64,000 nucleotides of DNA from Lentibacillus sp. JNUCC-1. GTDB taxonomy: Bacteria > Bacillota > Bacilli > Bacillales > Amphibacillaceae. The stretch covers positions 744,001 to 808,000 of the forward strand of contig NZ_WHOH01000003.1 in NCBI RefSeq assembly GCF_009741735.1, in the 5' to 3' direction. The stretch's first letter is position 1. Every line of letters starts with the position of its first letter. Positions 47,445-61,248 of the stretch are shown here, in pieces. The translations under genes and the position numbers were made by a program. The notes under the pieces were generated by a model that was not told the DNA's origin, made no database searches, and worked only from the letters and a program-made list of their open reading frames with translations.

Positions 47445-47477
47445 AACCCTTTCCTCTTCATGTGGAAAGGTTTTTTG
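47445..47477 (+). terminator. SAM riboswitch terminator
   Basis: AACCCTTTCC and GGAAAGGTTTTTT form the stem and U tract between the S-box aptamer and metK. Confidence 0.88.
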
Positions 47478-47536
47478 TACGATAGATCCCTGATGGAGGC
47501 GTTCCGTAATTCATACAGAAGGAGGGTTTTAGCCAC

Positions 47537-48736
47537 ATGGCTAAAAATCGCCGTTTATTTACATCGGAATCTGTGACTGAAGGTCATCCCGATAAGATGT
47601 GTGACCAGATCTCAGATGCGATACTTGATGAAATTCTTAAAAAAGATCCTAAGGCACGTGTTGCCTGTGAAACTGTCGTCACGACCGGACTTGTTCTTGT
47701 CTCTGGTGAAATTACGACCCATACTTATGTGGATATCCCCGCATTGGTCAGACAGACCGTTAAAGAAATTGGTTACACACGAGCTAAATATGGTTTTGAT
47801 GCAGATACCTGTGCGGTACTGACAGCAATTGATGAACAATCACCTGATATTGCAGGAGGTGTTGATCAAGCATATGAAGTAAGACAAGGCCAATTAACCG
47901 ATGAGGAGATTGCTTCTATTGGAGCGGGTGATCAAGGTTTAATGTTCGGCTATGCCTGTGATGAAACTGAAGAATTAATGCCGATGCCTATTGCGCTTGC
48001 ACATAAATTGTCCAAACGGCTTTCTGACGTCAGAAAAGATGGAACACTTGATTATCTGCGTCCCGACGGCAAGACACAGGTGACAATTGAGTACAATGAA
48101 TATGACCAGCCTGTGCATGTTGATACGATTGTAATTTCCACACAGCATCATGAAGACATAACCCTTAAGCAGATTCATGCCGATTTGCTTGAACATGTAA
48201 TCAATGAGGTGGTTCCGGCCGATTTACTGAGCGAGCAGACCAAGTACTTTATAAATCCGACAGGGCGCTTCGTCATTGGCGGACCACAGGGAGATGCAGG
48301 GCTCACCGGGCGCAAAATCATCGTAGATACATATGGCGGTTATGCACGACACGGCGGCGGAGCATTTAGTGGGAAAGACGCAACCAAAGTTGATCGCTCT
48401 GCAGCCTATGCCGCACGTTATGTAGCGAAGAATATTGTTGCTGCAGGCCTTGCTAAACGGTGTGAAGTGCAACTGGCTTATGCGATTGGTGTTGCTGAAC
48501 CGGTTTCAATTTCTGTTAATACGATGGGAACCGGTGTCGTTGGAGAGGAAATCTTGGCTGACGCTATTCGAAAGCTTTTTGATCTGAGACCTGCAGGCAT
48601 CATCCGTATGCTCGACCTCGAGCAGCCGATATTCAAAAAAACAGCAGCTTATGGGCATTTTGGCCGGACGGATGTAACATTTCCATGGGAAAAAACGGAC
48701 AAGACGGATGAACTCCAAGCGCTTGTGAAAGAATAA
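47537..48736 (+). CDS. metK: S-adenosylmethionine synthetase
   Basis: A 399-residue MetK making SAM from methionine and ATP. '[19 protein letters not shown]' (residues ~11-29), '[16 protein letters not shown]' (near 125) and the phosphate loop '[16 protein letters not shown]' (near 273) are all in place. ATG 47537 follows AGGAGGG. Under SAM riboswitch control, as in B. subtilis, with pckA divergent. Confidence 0.97.
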   Translation: MAKNRRLFTSESVTEGHPDKMCDQISDAILDEILKKDPKARVACETVVTTGLVLVSGEITTHTYVDIPALVRQTVKEIGYTRAKYGFDADTCAVLTAIDEQSPDIAGGVDQAYEVRQGQLTDEEIASIGAGDQGLMFGYACDETEELMPMPIALAHKLSKRLSDVRKDGTLDYLRPDGKTQVTIEYNEYDQPVHVDTIVISTQHHEDITLKQIHADLLEHVINEVVPADLLSEQTKYFINPTGRFVIGGPQGDAGLTGRKIIVDTYGGYARHGGGAFSGKDATKVDRSAAYAARYVAKNIVAAGLAKRCEVQLAYAIGVAEPVSISVNTMGTGVVGEEILADAIRKLFDLRPAGIIRMLDLEQPIFKKTAAYGHFGRTDVTFPWEKTDKTDELQALVKE

Positions 48737-48745
48737 AATACATTT

Positions 48746-48780
48746 AAAAAGCCTGTCCTTATATAAGGACAGGCTTTTTT
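48746..48780 (+). terminator. Terminator after metK
   Basis: AAAAAGCCTGTCCTTATATA with its complement ending CAGGCTTTTTT: a perfect stem of about 15 bp. The A run also suits the convergent ytoA. Confidence 0.9.
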
Positions 48781-48828
48781 CTATTTCATATAACCTTTGA
48801 CCAACAGGCCCTCGATCTAAGCTATTGT

Positions 48829-49343
48829 TCACATTGATGTATGGGCTCTGTAGTATTCTGCGCGTGCGACGTAACTATTCCGTATGCGTTCCATTTCCTC
48901 GTAATCCGCTTCAGTCAATTCTCTGACGACTTTAGCAGGGCGGCCGAGAGCTAAGGTTCTGGGGGGATCTTTTTTCCCGGCGGCACCAAGCTTCCAGCGC
49001 CGAGAAAGGCATGTTCTCCGATTTCAGCTCCATCAAGAATCAGGGATCCCATTCCAATCAGTGCGTTTTTACGAATAGTGGCTGCATGTAATGTGACTTG
49101 ATGCCCGATTGTGACATCATCTTCAACAGTTACCGGTGAGTCTGGACTCTGGTGAACTAAAGTCAAATCTTGTATATTGACGCGATTCCCAATCCTTGTT
49201 GGTGCCACATCTCCCCGTATGACAGTTTGAAACCACACGCTTGATTGTTCACCTATGTGAACATCACCTATAATGGTCGCGTTTTTTGCAATGAACGCTG
49301 TTTCGTGAATGTTTGGAAAGGTGTTTTTGTATGGTTCTATCAT
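48829..49343 (-). CDS. ytoA: YtoA, gamma-class carbonic anhydrase-like protein (frameshift)
   Basis: A left-handed beta-helix (hexapeptide-repeat) protein of 171 residues. 'VWFQTVIRGDVAPTRIGNRV', 'IQDLTLVHQSPDSP', 'DDVTIGHQVTLHAATI' carry the three metal-binding His of the gamma-carbonic anhydrase/PaaY group. The frame breaks at the G6 run 48961-48966 (C6 on the coding strand). A seventh base gives '...IPPRTLALGRPAKVVRELTEADYEEM' and a stop at 48829. ATG 49343 has GGAGG upstream. The IS element begins 26 bp upstream of it. Confidence 0.85.
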
Positions 49344-49368
49344 TTGAATCCTCCTGCATATTATGATG

Positions 49369-50899
49369 ACTCAACTTTCGCACCAAAAAAGTCTTAATGA
49401 ATTCAACGCCTATCAGGACCCGTTGGGTCTGACATATAGCGCTTGACTTTAGACTTTAACATGAAAAAACACCTCAACTTTTGGTATAGTTGATTTGATG
49501 AGAATCACATACCATAAAGAAGAGGTGCTCTCTATATGATAGCTAAAAACAACTCGAATAATCAACTGCCAAATGAAATAAAATCAACATTTAAGGAATT
49601 AAAAGTGCTCAAGCACTTGCGTAACGCTGGCATTACAAAGTCCTTTGGCTTTTCGTGTGCTTACATTTTCCAGCTAATCTTTAGTTTGATCTTTGAAAAT
49701 AAAAATTGGTTTCGAACGCTGGAAGGCAAAAGAGCCGCGGATGTTCCGGCTAAGGATACTATTTACCGGTTTCTGAATCAGTCGACGTTTAACTGGCGCC
49801 GATTTTTGCTTTCACTAGTCGCTTATACCATAAGTAAGGTATCAAAGCTCACACGTCATGACCGTCCAAAAGTATTCATCTTAGATGATTCGTCTTATGA
49901 TCGGAACCGAAGTAAACATGTAGAACTTCTGGCTCGCTGCTTTGATCATGCATCACAGAAAATGCGTTTTTACAAAGGGTTTCGCATGCTGACACTGGGA
50001 TGGTCTGATGGTGCTACATTCCTGCCTGTTGATTTTTCGCTGTTAAGTTCGAAAAAAAGCAAGATTAATGGAATCTCTGAAAATATTGATAAACGCAGTT
50101 CTGGTTACAAGCGTCGTCAAGAAGCGTTACAAACAGCGCCGGAACAGATTCCAGGTATGATTAAACGTGCGATGAACGCTGGTATCGATGCTTCTTATGT
50201 ACTGATGGATTCATGGTTTACACAACAGCCCCTTGTTAAAGATCTGACAGAACAAGGTCTTGACGTGATTGGCATGGTTAAAAAATTAAAGCAGCGTTAT
50301 CTGGTAGATGGCAAACGTGTTAGTCTGGATGAATTGTATCGTATGGCTGCCCTGACTGATGGAAAAAGTGGCATTTTACGCTCCATCCACACAACGCAGG
50401 CGAATGGTGTGCCGGTTAAAATCGTGTTCGTACGTAACCGAAATAAGAAAAGTGATTGGTTGGCTATTTTGAGCACAGATTGCACATTAAGTGACCGGGA
50501 AATTATTCGAATTTATGGCATGCGCTGGGATATTGAAGTTTTCTTCAAAACGACGAAGTCACTTTTGAAACTCCAGAAGGAGTTCCAGAGCCGCTCTTAT
50601 GACGCTCTTATCTGCCATACAACCATTGTGTTTGCAAGGTATATTGTCTTGTCATGGCAAAATCGTTGTAGTACAGATGAACGCACATTGGGCGGTATAT
50701 TTTACGAATTATGTGATGAAGTTAATGACCTCGATTGGGCTGTGGCTTTACAGCAGTTATTCGAGCTTCTTGAAGATATCTTGAAAAAGACGAATAAGAA
50801 AATACAGCAACTCATCAAAAGTCAACTACAACAATGGATTGCGGGTCTGCCGAGTTATATCAAGGTTTACCTGCCTATTTCAGTCTGCGAAAGTTGAGT
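49369..50899 (+). mobile_element. IS4-family insertion sequence
   Basis: 1,531 bp with 14-bp perfect terminal inverted repeats, ACTCAACTTTCGCA at 49369-49382 and its complement at 50886-50899. GATG directly flanks both outer ends, a possible 4-bp target duplication. It carries one transposase. The element lies between ytoA and ytqB, where B. subtilis has ytpA/ytpB/ytqA (from memory), so it may mark a local deletion. Confidence 0.88.
49536..50897 (+). CDS. IS4-family transposase
   Basis: A 453-residue DDE transposase. First Asp in 'FILDDSSYDR' (near residue 112), second Asp in 'YVLMDSWFT' (near 225) and the IS4 signature Y-2-R-3-E-6-K in 'YGMRWDIEVFFKTTK' (near 328-342). The N-terminal 90 residues form a DNA-binding region. 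It runs the full length of the IS, and its end overlaps the right inverted repeat. It appears intact, so the element may be active. ATG 49536 has AAGAAGAGGTG upstream. Confidence 0.95.
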   Translation: MIAKNNSNNQLPNEIKSTFKELKVLKHLRNAGITKSFGFSCAYIFQLIFSLIFENKNWFRTLEGKRAADVPAKDTIYRFLNQSTFNWRRFLLSLVAYTISKVSKLTRHDRPKVFILDDSSYDRNRSKHVELLARCFDHASQKMRFYKGFRMLTLGWSDGATFLPVDFSLLSSKKSKINGISENIDKRSSGYKRRQEALQTAPEQIPGMIKRAMNAGIDASYVLMDSWFTQQPLVKDLTEQGLDVIGMVKKLKQRYLVDGKRVSLDELYRMAALTDGKSGILRSIHTTQANGVPVKIVFVRNRNKKSDWLAILSTDCTLSDREIIRIYGMRWDIEVFFKTTKSLLKLQKEFQSRSYDALICHTTIVFARYIVLSWQNRCSTDERTLGGIFYELCDEVNDLDWAVALQQLFELLEDILKKTNKKIQQLIKSQLQQWIAGLPSYIKVYLPISVCES

Positions 50900-51155
50900 G
50901 ATGATATATAGAGTATAACAAATATCCATTCATATTGTAGGATGACGAACGGAGGAAGGAACGTGTCTCATCGTGTTACAAGTACACCTGTTGGACTCAT
51001 GAATGCTATCTATAGAAGAATTTTTCTATAGGTAAAACGGGATGATGTCCCCACAAGTCTCTTCACAGCATGGTGGTCAACAATCTTGTGGGTTTGTCTG
51101 GCTGGCAAGAAGTTTCTTAACCTTCAAAGCGGCGATCGGATGACACACTCGTACA
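50900..51155. other. Non-coding gap between the IS and ytqB
   Basis: 256 bp with no recognisable gene. It has a GGAGGAAGG site before a GTG at about 50962 that opens only 22 codons, a short CTATAGAA/TTCTATAG hairpin near 51012, and CCCACAAG/CTTGTGGG arms about 30 nt apart near 51052-51095. It may be the remains of a gene lost when the IS inserted, or a structured RNA. Confidence 0.4.
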
Positions 51156-51737
51156 TTAATGGTCCTGATGTGCTTTTTTATGTAAAGCAAGTATAAATGG
51201 CGGATTATTTTTCTGATTTACAAACCCATAGTACAGCACGTTGCAAATTTGTTGATCAATAGAACGTACATAATGCATTAAGGCATCTTTTTCAGTTTTT
51301 CCGCCTGAGTGTCCATGATAAACGACAAGTACAATGGTTCCGCCGGGTTTGAGGTGCTCTAGAATACCTTCAAGCGCTAATATAGTAGATTCGCCTTTTG
51401 TTACAACTGATTTATCACTTCCCGGCAAATACCCAAGATTAAAAATGGCCCCTCCAATGCGGTTGAGTCTATCCACTGGTATATGGTTAACAAAATTGGC
51501 GTGACTGTCCTGGATAATCGTCGCATTTGTTTGGTGGGCAGCGGCTAATCTTTGAGCTGTGTTCGTAATCGCCTGCTCCTGAATATCGAAAGCGTAGACG
51601 TGTCCATTTGCACCAACCGTCTGACATAAAAACAAGGTGTCATGTCCATTTCCGCACGTTGCATCAATGGCTGTATCACCAGGCTGAAGGCTTTCCTCTA
51701 ACAAAGTATGGGCATATTGCAAAATACCCTTGATCAT
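51156..51737 (-). CDS. ytqB: YtqB, class I SAM-dependent methyltransferase
   Basis: A 193-residue Rossmann methyltransferase. Motif I is 'AIDATCGNGHDTLFL' (near residue 25), 'VYAFDIQEQAI' follows, and the catalytic-like 'GGAIFNLGYLPGSDKSV' lies near 95-111. It matches the YtqB/rRNA methyltransferase family; the substrate is not certain. The start is taken at the ATG at 51737; a GTG 9 bp upstream is possible, as the ribosome site is weak. Divergent from leuS. Confidence 0.87.
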   Translation of the reverse strand: MIKGILQYAHTLLEESLQPGDTAIDATCGNGHDTLFLCQTVGANGHVYAFDIQEQAITNTAQRLAAAHQTNATIIQDSHANFVNHIPVDRLNRIGGAIFNLGYLPGSDKSVVTKGESTILALEGILEHLKPGGTIVLVVYHGHSGGKTEKDALMHYVRSIDQQICNVLYYGFVNQKNNPPFILALHKKAHQDH

Positions 51738-51833
51738 AGTAAGCACACTTTCTTTAGTAGGTTTGGTTTCTTTAAGGTTATAGTAGCACGTCAGAGGGCG
51801 GCGGGGAAGCATTTCATGTTGGGGATGTATACC

Positions 51834-51862
51834 TTGACAATGCCGGAAGCTTCCATTATAAT
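51834..51862 (+). promoter_or_regulatory. Consensus SigA promoter of leuS
   Basis: TTGACA (51834-51839), 17-nt spacer and TATAAT (51857-51862): a perfect match to both hexamers, placed just upstream of the T-box leader. Confidence 0.88.
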
Positions 51863-51883
51863 TAGCGGTACATATGTAAAAAC

Positions 51884-52112
51884 GTTGAAGAGGATCAGTA
51901 GTAACAGAATTTGGTGAAAGAGAGGCAGTGGCTGGTGGAAACTGTCCCTGATCTGTTATGAACTCACCTTGCAGTTGCAGAAATGAACATCAGTAGTTTC
52001 TGTCGTTCGTCCGCGTTAAGGACTTAAGCGAACGCCGTTTTGGCGTTAATGTGGGTGGTACCGCGGGAACAAAATGCTTCTCGTCCCTTTTCAGGGATGA
52101 GAAGCATTTTTT
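51884..52112 (+). ncRNA. T-box leader of leuS (Leu specifier CUC)
   Basis: The antiterminator T-box 'GGGTGGTACCGCGGG' (52052-52066), stem I starting near 'AGTAACAGAAT', a specifier-loop CTC (51963-51965) in 'GAACTCACC', and a terminator at 52071-52112 (TGCTTCTCGTCCCT with AGGGATGAGAAGCA, then TTTTTT). The leader senses uncharged tRNA-Leu and lets transcription through when leucine runs low. Confidence 0.95.
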
Positions 52113-52140
52113 ATTTACCAATACAGGAGGTTGGATAGTC

Positions 52141-54555
52141 ATGTCTTTTGACCATAAGACAATTGAAACAAAATGGCAGACATACTGGGAAGAGAATAAA
52201 ACATTTAAGACAAAAAGCAGAACAGAAAAACAAAAATTTTACGCTTTGGATATGTTTCCATACCCATCAGGAGCAGGGTTGCATGTCGGCCATCCGGAAG
52301 GGTATACAGCTACAGATATTTTATCTCGAATGAAGCGTATGCAAGGCTATGAAGTCATGCATCCGATGGGGTGGGACGCATTTGGACTTCCAGCTGAACA
52401 ATATGCCCTTGATACCGGCAACAGCCCAGCTGAATTCACAAACAAAAATATTGCCACATTTAAAAGGCAAATCCAAGAACTTGGCTTTTCCTACGATTGG
52501 GACAGAGAGATTAGTACGACAGATCCGGACTATTATAAATGGACACAATGGATTTTTACAAAGTTGTACGAACACGGCCTTGCTTATATGGATGAGGTTG
52601 CTGTCAATTGGTGCCCAGCGCTTGGAACAGTCTTGGCGAATGAGGAAGTAATAGACGGAAAAAGCGAACGCGGTGGGCACCCTGTTGTGCGGAAGCCGAT
52701 GAAACAATGGATGCTTAAGATAACAGCATATGCAGACAGACTGCTGGAGGATCTGGATGATCTTGATTGGCCTGAAAGCATTAAAGATATGCAGCGGAAC
52801 TGGATAGGGCGCTCTGAAGGGGCTGAAATCACATTTAACATCTCAGATCATGATGAAGCATTTACGGTATTTACGACCCGTCCAGACACCTTATTCGGGG
52901 CGACCTATGCCGTGCTTGCCCCTGAACACCCGCTCGTTGACCACATTACCACAGCTGAACAAAAAGAAGCGGTTAATGACTATTTGAACAAAGTACAAAT
53001 GAAATCAGACTTGGAACGGACTGAATTGACGAAAGAAAAAACGGGTGTATTTACAGGCGCCTATGCCATCAAACCAGCTAACGATGAAAAAATTCCCATT
53101 TGGATTGCTGATTATGTTTTAATGACTTATGGCAGCGGGGCAATTATGGCTGTACCTGGACATGATGAACGCGATTATGAATTTGCCACCACGTTCGAAT
53201 TGCCAATTGTTGAGGTGGTATCGGGTGGAGATTTGTCTAAAGAAGCACATACTGGTGATGGGGTTCTAGTCAACTCGGGCTTTTTGAATGGGTTGAATAA
53301 AGATGAAGCCATTCAAAAAATGATTGAGTGGCTGGAAGAACAAAAACTGGGGACAAAGAAAGTGACATACCGGTTGCGGGACTGGTTATTTTCCAGACAG
53401 CGTTACTGGGGAGAACCGATCCCAATTATTCACTGGGAAGATGGTACAATGACAACTGTCCCAGAAGAAGAATTACCTTTGACGCTTCCTGTCATGACTG
53501 AAATCAAACCATCTGGCACCGGCGAATCTCCGCTTGCCAACAGTGAATGGGTTCATGTGACAGATCCTGAAACAGGGATGAAAGGAAGACGGGAGACGAA
53601 CACCATGCCTCAATGGGCGGGAAGCTGCTGGTATTATTTGCGTTTTATAGACCCGGAGAATCCTGATCAGTTAGCGGACCCAGGGCTTTTGCAAAAGTGG
53701 CTTCCGGTTGATATTTATATCGGCGGTGCTGAACATGCGGTTCTTCACTTGCTGTATGCCCGTTTCTGGCACAAGTTTCTTTATGACATTGGCGTCGTGC
53801 CAACGAAAGAACCATTTATGAAGTTATATAATCAAGGCATGATTCTCGGGGAGAACAATGAAAAAATGAGTAAGTCTAAAGGGAATGTTGTCAATCCGGA
53901 TGATATCATTGCTTCACACGGTGCTGACACGCTGCGGTTATATGAAATGTTTATGGGACCGCTGGATGCCGACGTCTCCTGGTCAACGAACGGTCTTGAT
54001 GGAGCCAGGCGTTTTCTTGATAGGATCTGGCGTCTGTTCATTGCTGAAGATGGATCCTTGGCTGAAAAAGTAAGGACTAACCCATCTGATGCCTCTATGG
54101 AGAAGATCTATCATAAAACAGTAAAGAAAGTCACGACAGATTTTGAGAATCTTCATTTTAACACAGGCATTTCTCAGTTGATGGTATTTGTGAATGAAGG
54201 GTATAAAGCTGAAGAGATTGCAAAGGATTACGTGGAAGGTTTTATTAAAATGCTATCACCTGTCGCACCGCATCTGGCGGAAGAATTATGGCATCGCCTT
54301 GGACACGAGGAGACACTCAGTTATGAGTCTTGGCCTGTTTACGATGAAACGAAACTCGTGGAAGATGAAGTTGAAATCGTGGTGCAGGTTATGGGCAAAG
54401 TTCGTGCTAAGCTGAACGTTCCTGCTGAAGCTTCCAAACAAGAACTTGAAGAACTCGCGCTTGCCAATGAAACCATTCAGGAATGGCTTGCGGGCAAAGC
54501 GATTCGAAAGATTATTGCCGTACCAGGTAAATTGGTCAATATCGTAGCAAATTAA
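52141..54555 (+). CDS. leuS: Leucyl-tRNA synthetase
   Basis: An 804-residue class I synthetase. HIGH motif as 'HVGH' (residues 48-51 in '[13 protein letters not shown]'), an editing domain (~220-415, '[14 protein letters not shown]' and '[12 protein letters not shown]'), and KMSKS at 575-579. It charges tRNA-Leu and edits mischarged products in trans to the active site. ATG 52141 has ACAGGAGG upstream. Controlled by the T-box leader. Confidence 0.97.
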   Translation: MSFDHKTIETKWQTYWEENKTFKTKSRTEKQKFYALDMFPYPSGAGLHVGHPEGYTATDILSRMKRMQGYEVMHPMGWDAFGLPAEQYALDTGNSPAEFTNKNIATFKRQIQELGFSYDWDREISTTDPDYYKWTQWIFTKLYEHGLAYMDEVAVNWCPALGTVLANEEVIDGKSERGGHPVVRKPMKQWMLKITAYADRLLEDLDDLDWPESIKDMQRNWIGRSEGAEITFNISDHDEAFTVFTTRPDTLFGATYAVLAPEHPLVDHITTAEQKEAVNDYLNKVQMKSDLERTELTKEKTGVFTGAYAIKPANDEKIPIWIADYVLMTYGSGAIMAVPGHDERDYEFATTFELPIVEVVSGGDLSKEAHTGDGVLVNSGFLNGLNKDEAIQKMIEWLEEQKLGTKKVTYRLRDWLFSRQRYWGEPIPIIHWEDGTMTTVPEEELPLTLPVMTEIKPSGTGESPLANSEWVHVTDPETGMKGRRETNTMPQWAGSCWYYLRFIDPENPDQLADPGLLQKWLPVDIYIGGAEHAVLHLLYARFWHKFLYDIGVVPTKEPFMKLYNQGMILGENNEKMSKSKGNVVNPDDIIASHGADTLRLYEMFMGPLDADVSWSTNGLDGARRFLDRIWRLFIAEDGSLAEKVRTNPSDASMEKIYHKTVKKVTTDFENLHFNTGISQLMVFVNEGYKAEEIAKDYVEGFIKMLSPVAPHLAEELWHRLGHEETLSYESWPVYDETKLVEDEVEIVVQVMGKVRAKLNVPAEASKQELEELALANETIQEWLAGKAIRKIIAVPGKLVNIVAN

Positions 54556-54560
54556 TTATG

Positions 54561-54608
54561 AAAAAGATAAGCACAACGTGTTATATCAGCGTAGTGCTTA
54601 TCTTTTTT
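54561..54608. terminator. Terminator after leuS
   Basis: AAAGATAAGCAC pairs with GTGCTTATCTTT around a loop of about 20 nt, with T residues on one side and A residues on the other. Confidence 0.82.
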
Positions 54609-54618
54609 AGTTGAATCA

Positions 54619-55371
54619 CTATTTCTCGTTTGGAGTGACCCAGGTTTTATAAACATTAAGCCATTCATTTTCTTCGGTATACTTCCATAATGTCTTAACA
54701 TACCCAATTAACGGGCCTTGTTTGTTTGAGGCTTTGATTGGCGTCTCGCCTTCTAACATCACATCCGGTTTATTCCCTAATGACAGGACATTATATTCGG
54801 TGTTGTCATGAATCCATAACTCGTGATCGTCTTTTATTTTTCCAGAGGAAGTAAAAATCGTTTCCTTATATTTATGATCAGATAAATCTGCTGATATCTG
54901 ACGTTCATAAGGTGCGGTCTGGAACGTAAGCGTAAATGGTGCCTTCAAATCTGTTTTCAGGTAATCAAGTTCTGGAAGGTCAAGTGGTTTAATCTTCTTG
55001 TTTTTGATTGTATATAATGAAGATCTTTTAAGAGCGTCATTTTCGGTTGAAGACTGCATTTGTATAAAAATAACAGGTGCGCTGTCTTCAGCTATTTGAA
55101 TAGCAGTAACCTCTGGATAATAACCACTGCCGATATGTACGTATTGCTCGGTTTGTTCATTTGTAACATAAAGCGCAATATCATGGACGAATTGGGAATC
55201 TCCTTTGAGAGGATACCCTTTTAAGGAAATCTGTTCCTTGAGGCCATCCCCGGAAACATCTTCATAGAAAGTATGTAAATCAACGCTTTCACTTGGAGAG
55301 GTGGCTCCAACAAGCGAAACAGGCAGAATTAATAAGCAGCTTAGAAATACGATTTGGGTTATACGATTCAT
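54619..55371 (-). CDS. Secreted hypothetical protein
   Basis: A 250-residue protein with a signal peptide (residues 1-23, cut likely after 'LVGA'). The mature part starts with 'YEDVSGDGLKEQISLKG', a DxSGDG-x3-E calcium-like loop also found in FG-GAP/VCBS-type proteins, and the rest is strand-rich. The C-terminus 'EENEWLNVYKTWV' is unassigned. AAGGAGGCG precedes the ATG at 55371. Function unknown. It converges on leuS and is divergent from the rrn promoters. Confidence 0.65.
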   Translation of the reverse strand: MNRITQIVFLSCLLILPVSLVGATSPSESVDLHTFYEDVSGDGLKEQISLKGYPLKGDSQFVHDIALYVTNEQTEQYVHIGSGYYPEVTAIQIAEDSAPVIFIQMQSSTENDALKRSSLYTIKNKKIKPLDLPELDYLKTDLKAPFTLTFQTAPYERQISADLSDHKYKETIFTSSGKIKDDHELWIHDNTEYNVLSLGNKPDVMLEGETPIKASNKQGPLIGYVKTLWKYTEENEWLNVYKTWVTPNEK

Positions 55372-55561
55372 TTTAATCGCCTCCTTGTTTATTAGAGTGG
55401 CTTATTAGTTGGCAGTTATACGAATAAATCCAGTAGAAATCATCGCTGACATGGTTCTTCATATTTTTACCAAAAAGAAAAGCTTTTTTTCTATTGCTTT
55501 TCTAGAGCTGTTGGTATAAAATAGATTTTCAACAGCAATTGATGACATTAAACAGGATGTG

Positions 55562-55590
55562 TTGACAAAAACCGTGCTGGGTGATAATAT
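55562..55590 (+). promoter_or_regulatory. rrn promoter P1
   Basis: TTGACA (55562-55567), 17-nt spacer, TAATAT (55585-55590). Confidence 0.85.
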
Positions 55591-55640
55591 GAATGTGCTG
55601 TTGAAGACAGCAAGGTGTTAATAAAAAGTAAAAAAAGTTG

Positions 55641-55669
55641 TTGACATCTTCTATTGGTTTTGATATATT
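55641..55669 (+). promoter_or_regulatory. rrn promoter P2
   Basis: TTGACA (55641-55646), 17-nt spacer, TATATT (55664-55669). It lies 79 bp after P1; tandem promoters are usual for rrn operons. Confidence 0.85.
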
Positions 55670-55705
55670 AATAAAGTCGCTTTTTTGAAGAGCGCACAGC
55701 AATTT

Positions 55706-55720
55706 TGTTCCTTGAAAACT
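55706..55720 (+). promoter_or_regulatory. boxA antitermination site
   Basis: TGTTCCTTGAAAACT matches the Bacillus rrn boxA, bound by NusB/NusE, in the 16S leader. Confidence 0.75.
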
Positions 55721-55849
55721 GAACAAACAACGAAGCAGGTGTCTGTAAAACAGATGTCAGAGGTAAGAAGTTATAAACTTTAAACCCTGAATCAATTTTT
55801 TAAGAAGCTAAGACCGTTCATCGATTGGTGTCGATGAACAACCAAACTT

Positions 55850-60520
<4,671 letters not shown>

Positions 60521-60584
60521 GCGTAAAGTACGATGATGACTTGACCTCTTATTTGATTTTCAGGGTACAAATTTAAAAAAGAAC

Positions 60585-60612
60585 TTGCATTTTTCGATTA
60601 AAATGCTATAAT
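60585..60612 (+). promoter_or_regulatory. Promoter-like site inside the 23S-5S spacer
   Basis: TTGCAT (60585-60590), 16-nt spacer, TATAAT (60607-60612), 28 bp before the 5S gene. The flanks form a dyad (AGAACT...AGTTCT). It could let 5S be made separately, or it may be part of a processing stem. Confidence 0.5.
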
Positions 60613-60640
60613 AGTTCTTGTCCTTAAAACAGCATAAAGG

Positions 60641-60756
60641 TCTGGTGGCAATAGCGAAGAGGTCACACCTGTTCCCATGCCGAACACAGCAGTTAAGCTC
60701 TTCTGCGCCGATGGTAGTTGGGGCATCGCCCCTGCAAGAGTAGGTCGCCGCCAGGC
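60641..60756 (+). rRNA. rrf: 5S ribosomal RNA
   Basis: 116 nt, 'TCTGGTGGCAATAGCGAAGA' to 'AGGTCGCCGCCAGGC', with 'CCCATGCCGAACACAGCAGT' (loop B/C) in place. The ends pair (CTGGTGGC with GCCGCCAGG). Confidence 0.96.
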
Positions 60757-60760
60757 ATTT

Positions 60761-60800
60761 AAAAATCCAGTATACGATTTTATTGTATACTGGATTTTTT
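60761..60800 (+). terminator. rrn operon terminator
   Basis: AAAAATCCAGTATAC and GTATACTGGATTTTT make a perfect 15-bp stem with a U tract. Confidence 0.92.
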
Positions 60801-60816
60801 GATATTACCGTGATTT

Positions 60817-60850
60817 GTAAAAAGTCCCAAGCGTCTTTTACGCTTGGGAC
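60817..60850 (-). terminator. Terminator of the small gene at 60886-61047
   Basis: On the minus strand GTCCCAAGCG and CGCTTGGGAC form a perfect 10-bp stem with a 7-nt loop, then TTTTTAC. It lies 36 bp past the small gene's stop. Confidence 0.85.
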
Positions 60851-60885
60851 ATCGTTCATGTCAGTTCATTTTGACATGATTCTCT

Positions 60886-61047
60886 TTATGAACTGCTATT
60901 TTGTCCTGAACCCATTTGAGAAACGAAAGGCATCATTTTGCTTACAGTTTGTCCGAGGTTTTGATTGTTTTTAGTCATCGTGTAAAAGGTTGCTGCACCT
61001 ACACCAACAGAGGCGACGATTGGAAGCCACATTCCTTTTTTCTGCAT
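60886..61047 (-). CDS. Small (53-residue) hypothetical protein
   Basis: The minus strand reads ATG at 61047, 'MQKKGMWLPIVASVGVGAAT...' to a TAA at 60886-60888. Residues ~6-22 are a hydrophobic helix rich in Gly and Val; the remainder is polar with several Met. AAAGGAAG lies about 12 nt upstream of the ATG and a strong terminator follows, so it is likely a real gene. It resembles small DUF3918/YtxH-like membrane peptides, but I cannot place it firmly. Confidence 0.65.
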   Translation of the reverse strand: MQKKGMWLPIVASVGVGAATFYTMTKNNQNLGQTVSKMMPFVSQMGSGQNSSS

Positions 61048-61248
61048 TTAGCAATCAACTTCCTTTCCATTGAGGATCCTATTTGGCCGGACAATTATAG
61101 CTTGACCTTCTGGCGCTCACTTCACTCATGGCATCATATGTTATATTTTGCAGAACATGGTGCATCGATGTAAAAAAACAATAACAGTAATGGACACGTA
61201 AATGTGATAAAATAACAATGATTGAATATAATAGATGCAGGTGAAATA

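Noticed and set aside
50962..51030. 22-codon frame with a good ribosome site after the IS
   Set aside because: Too short to support as a gene; kept only as part of the gap description.
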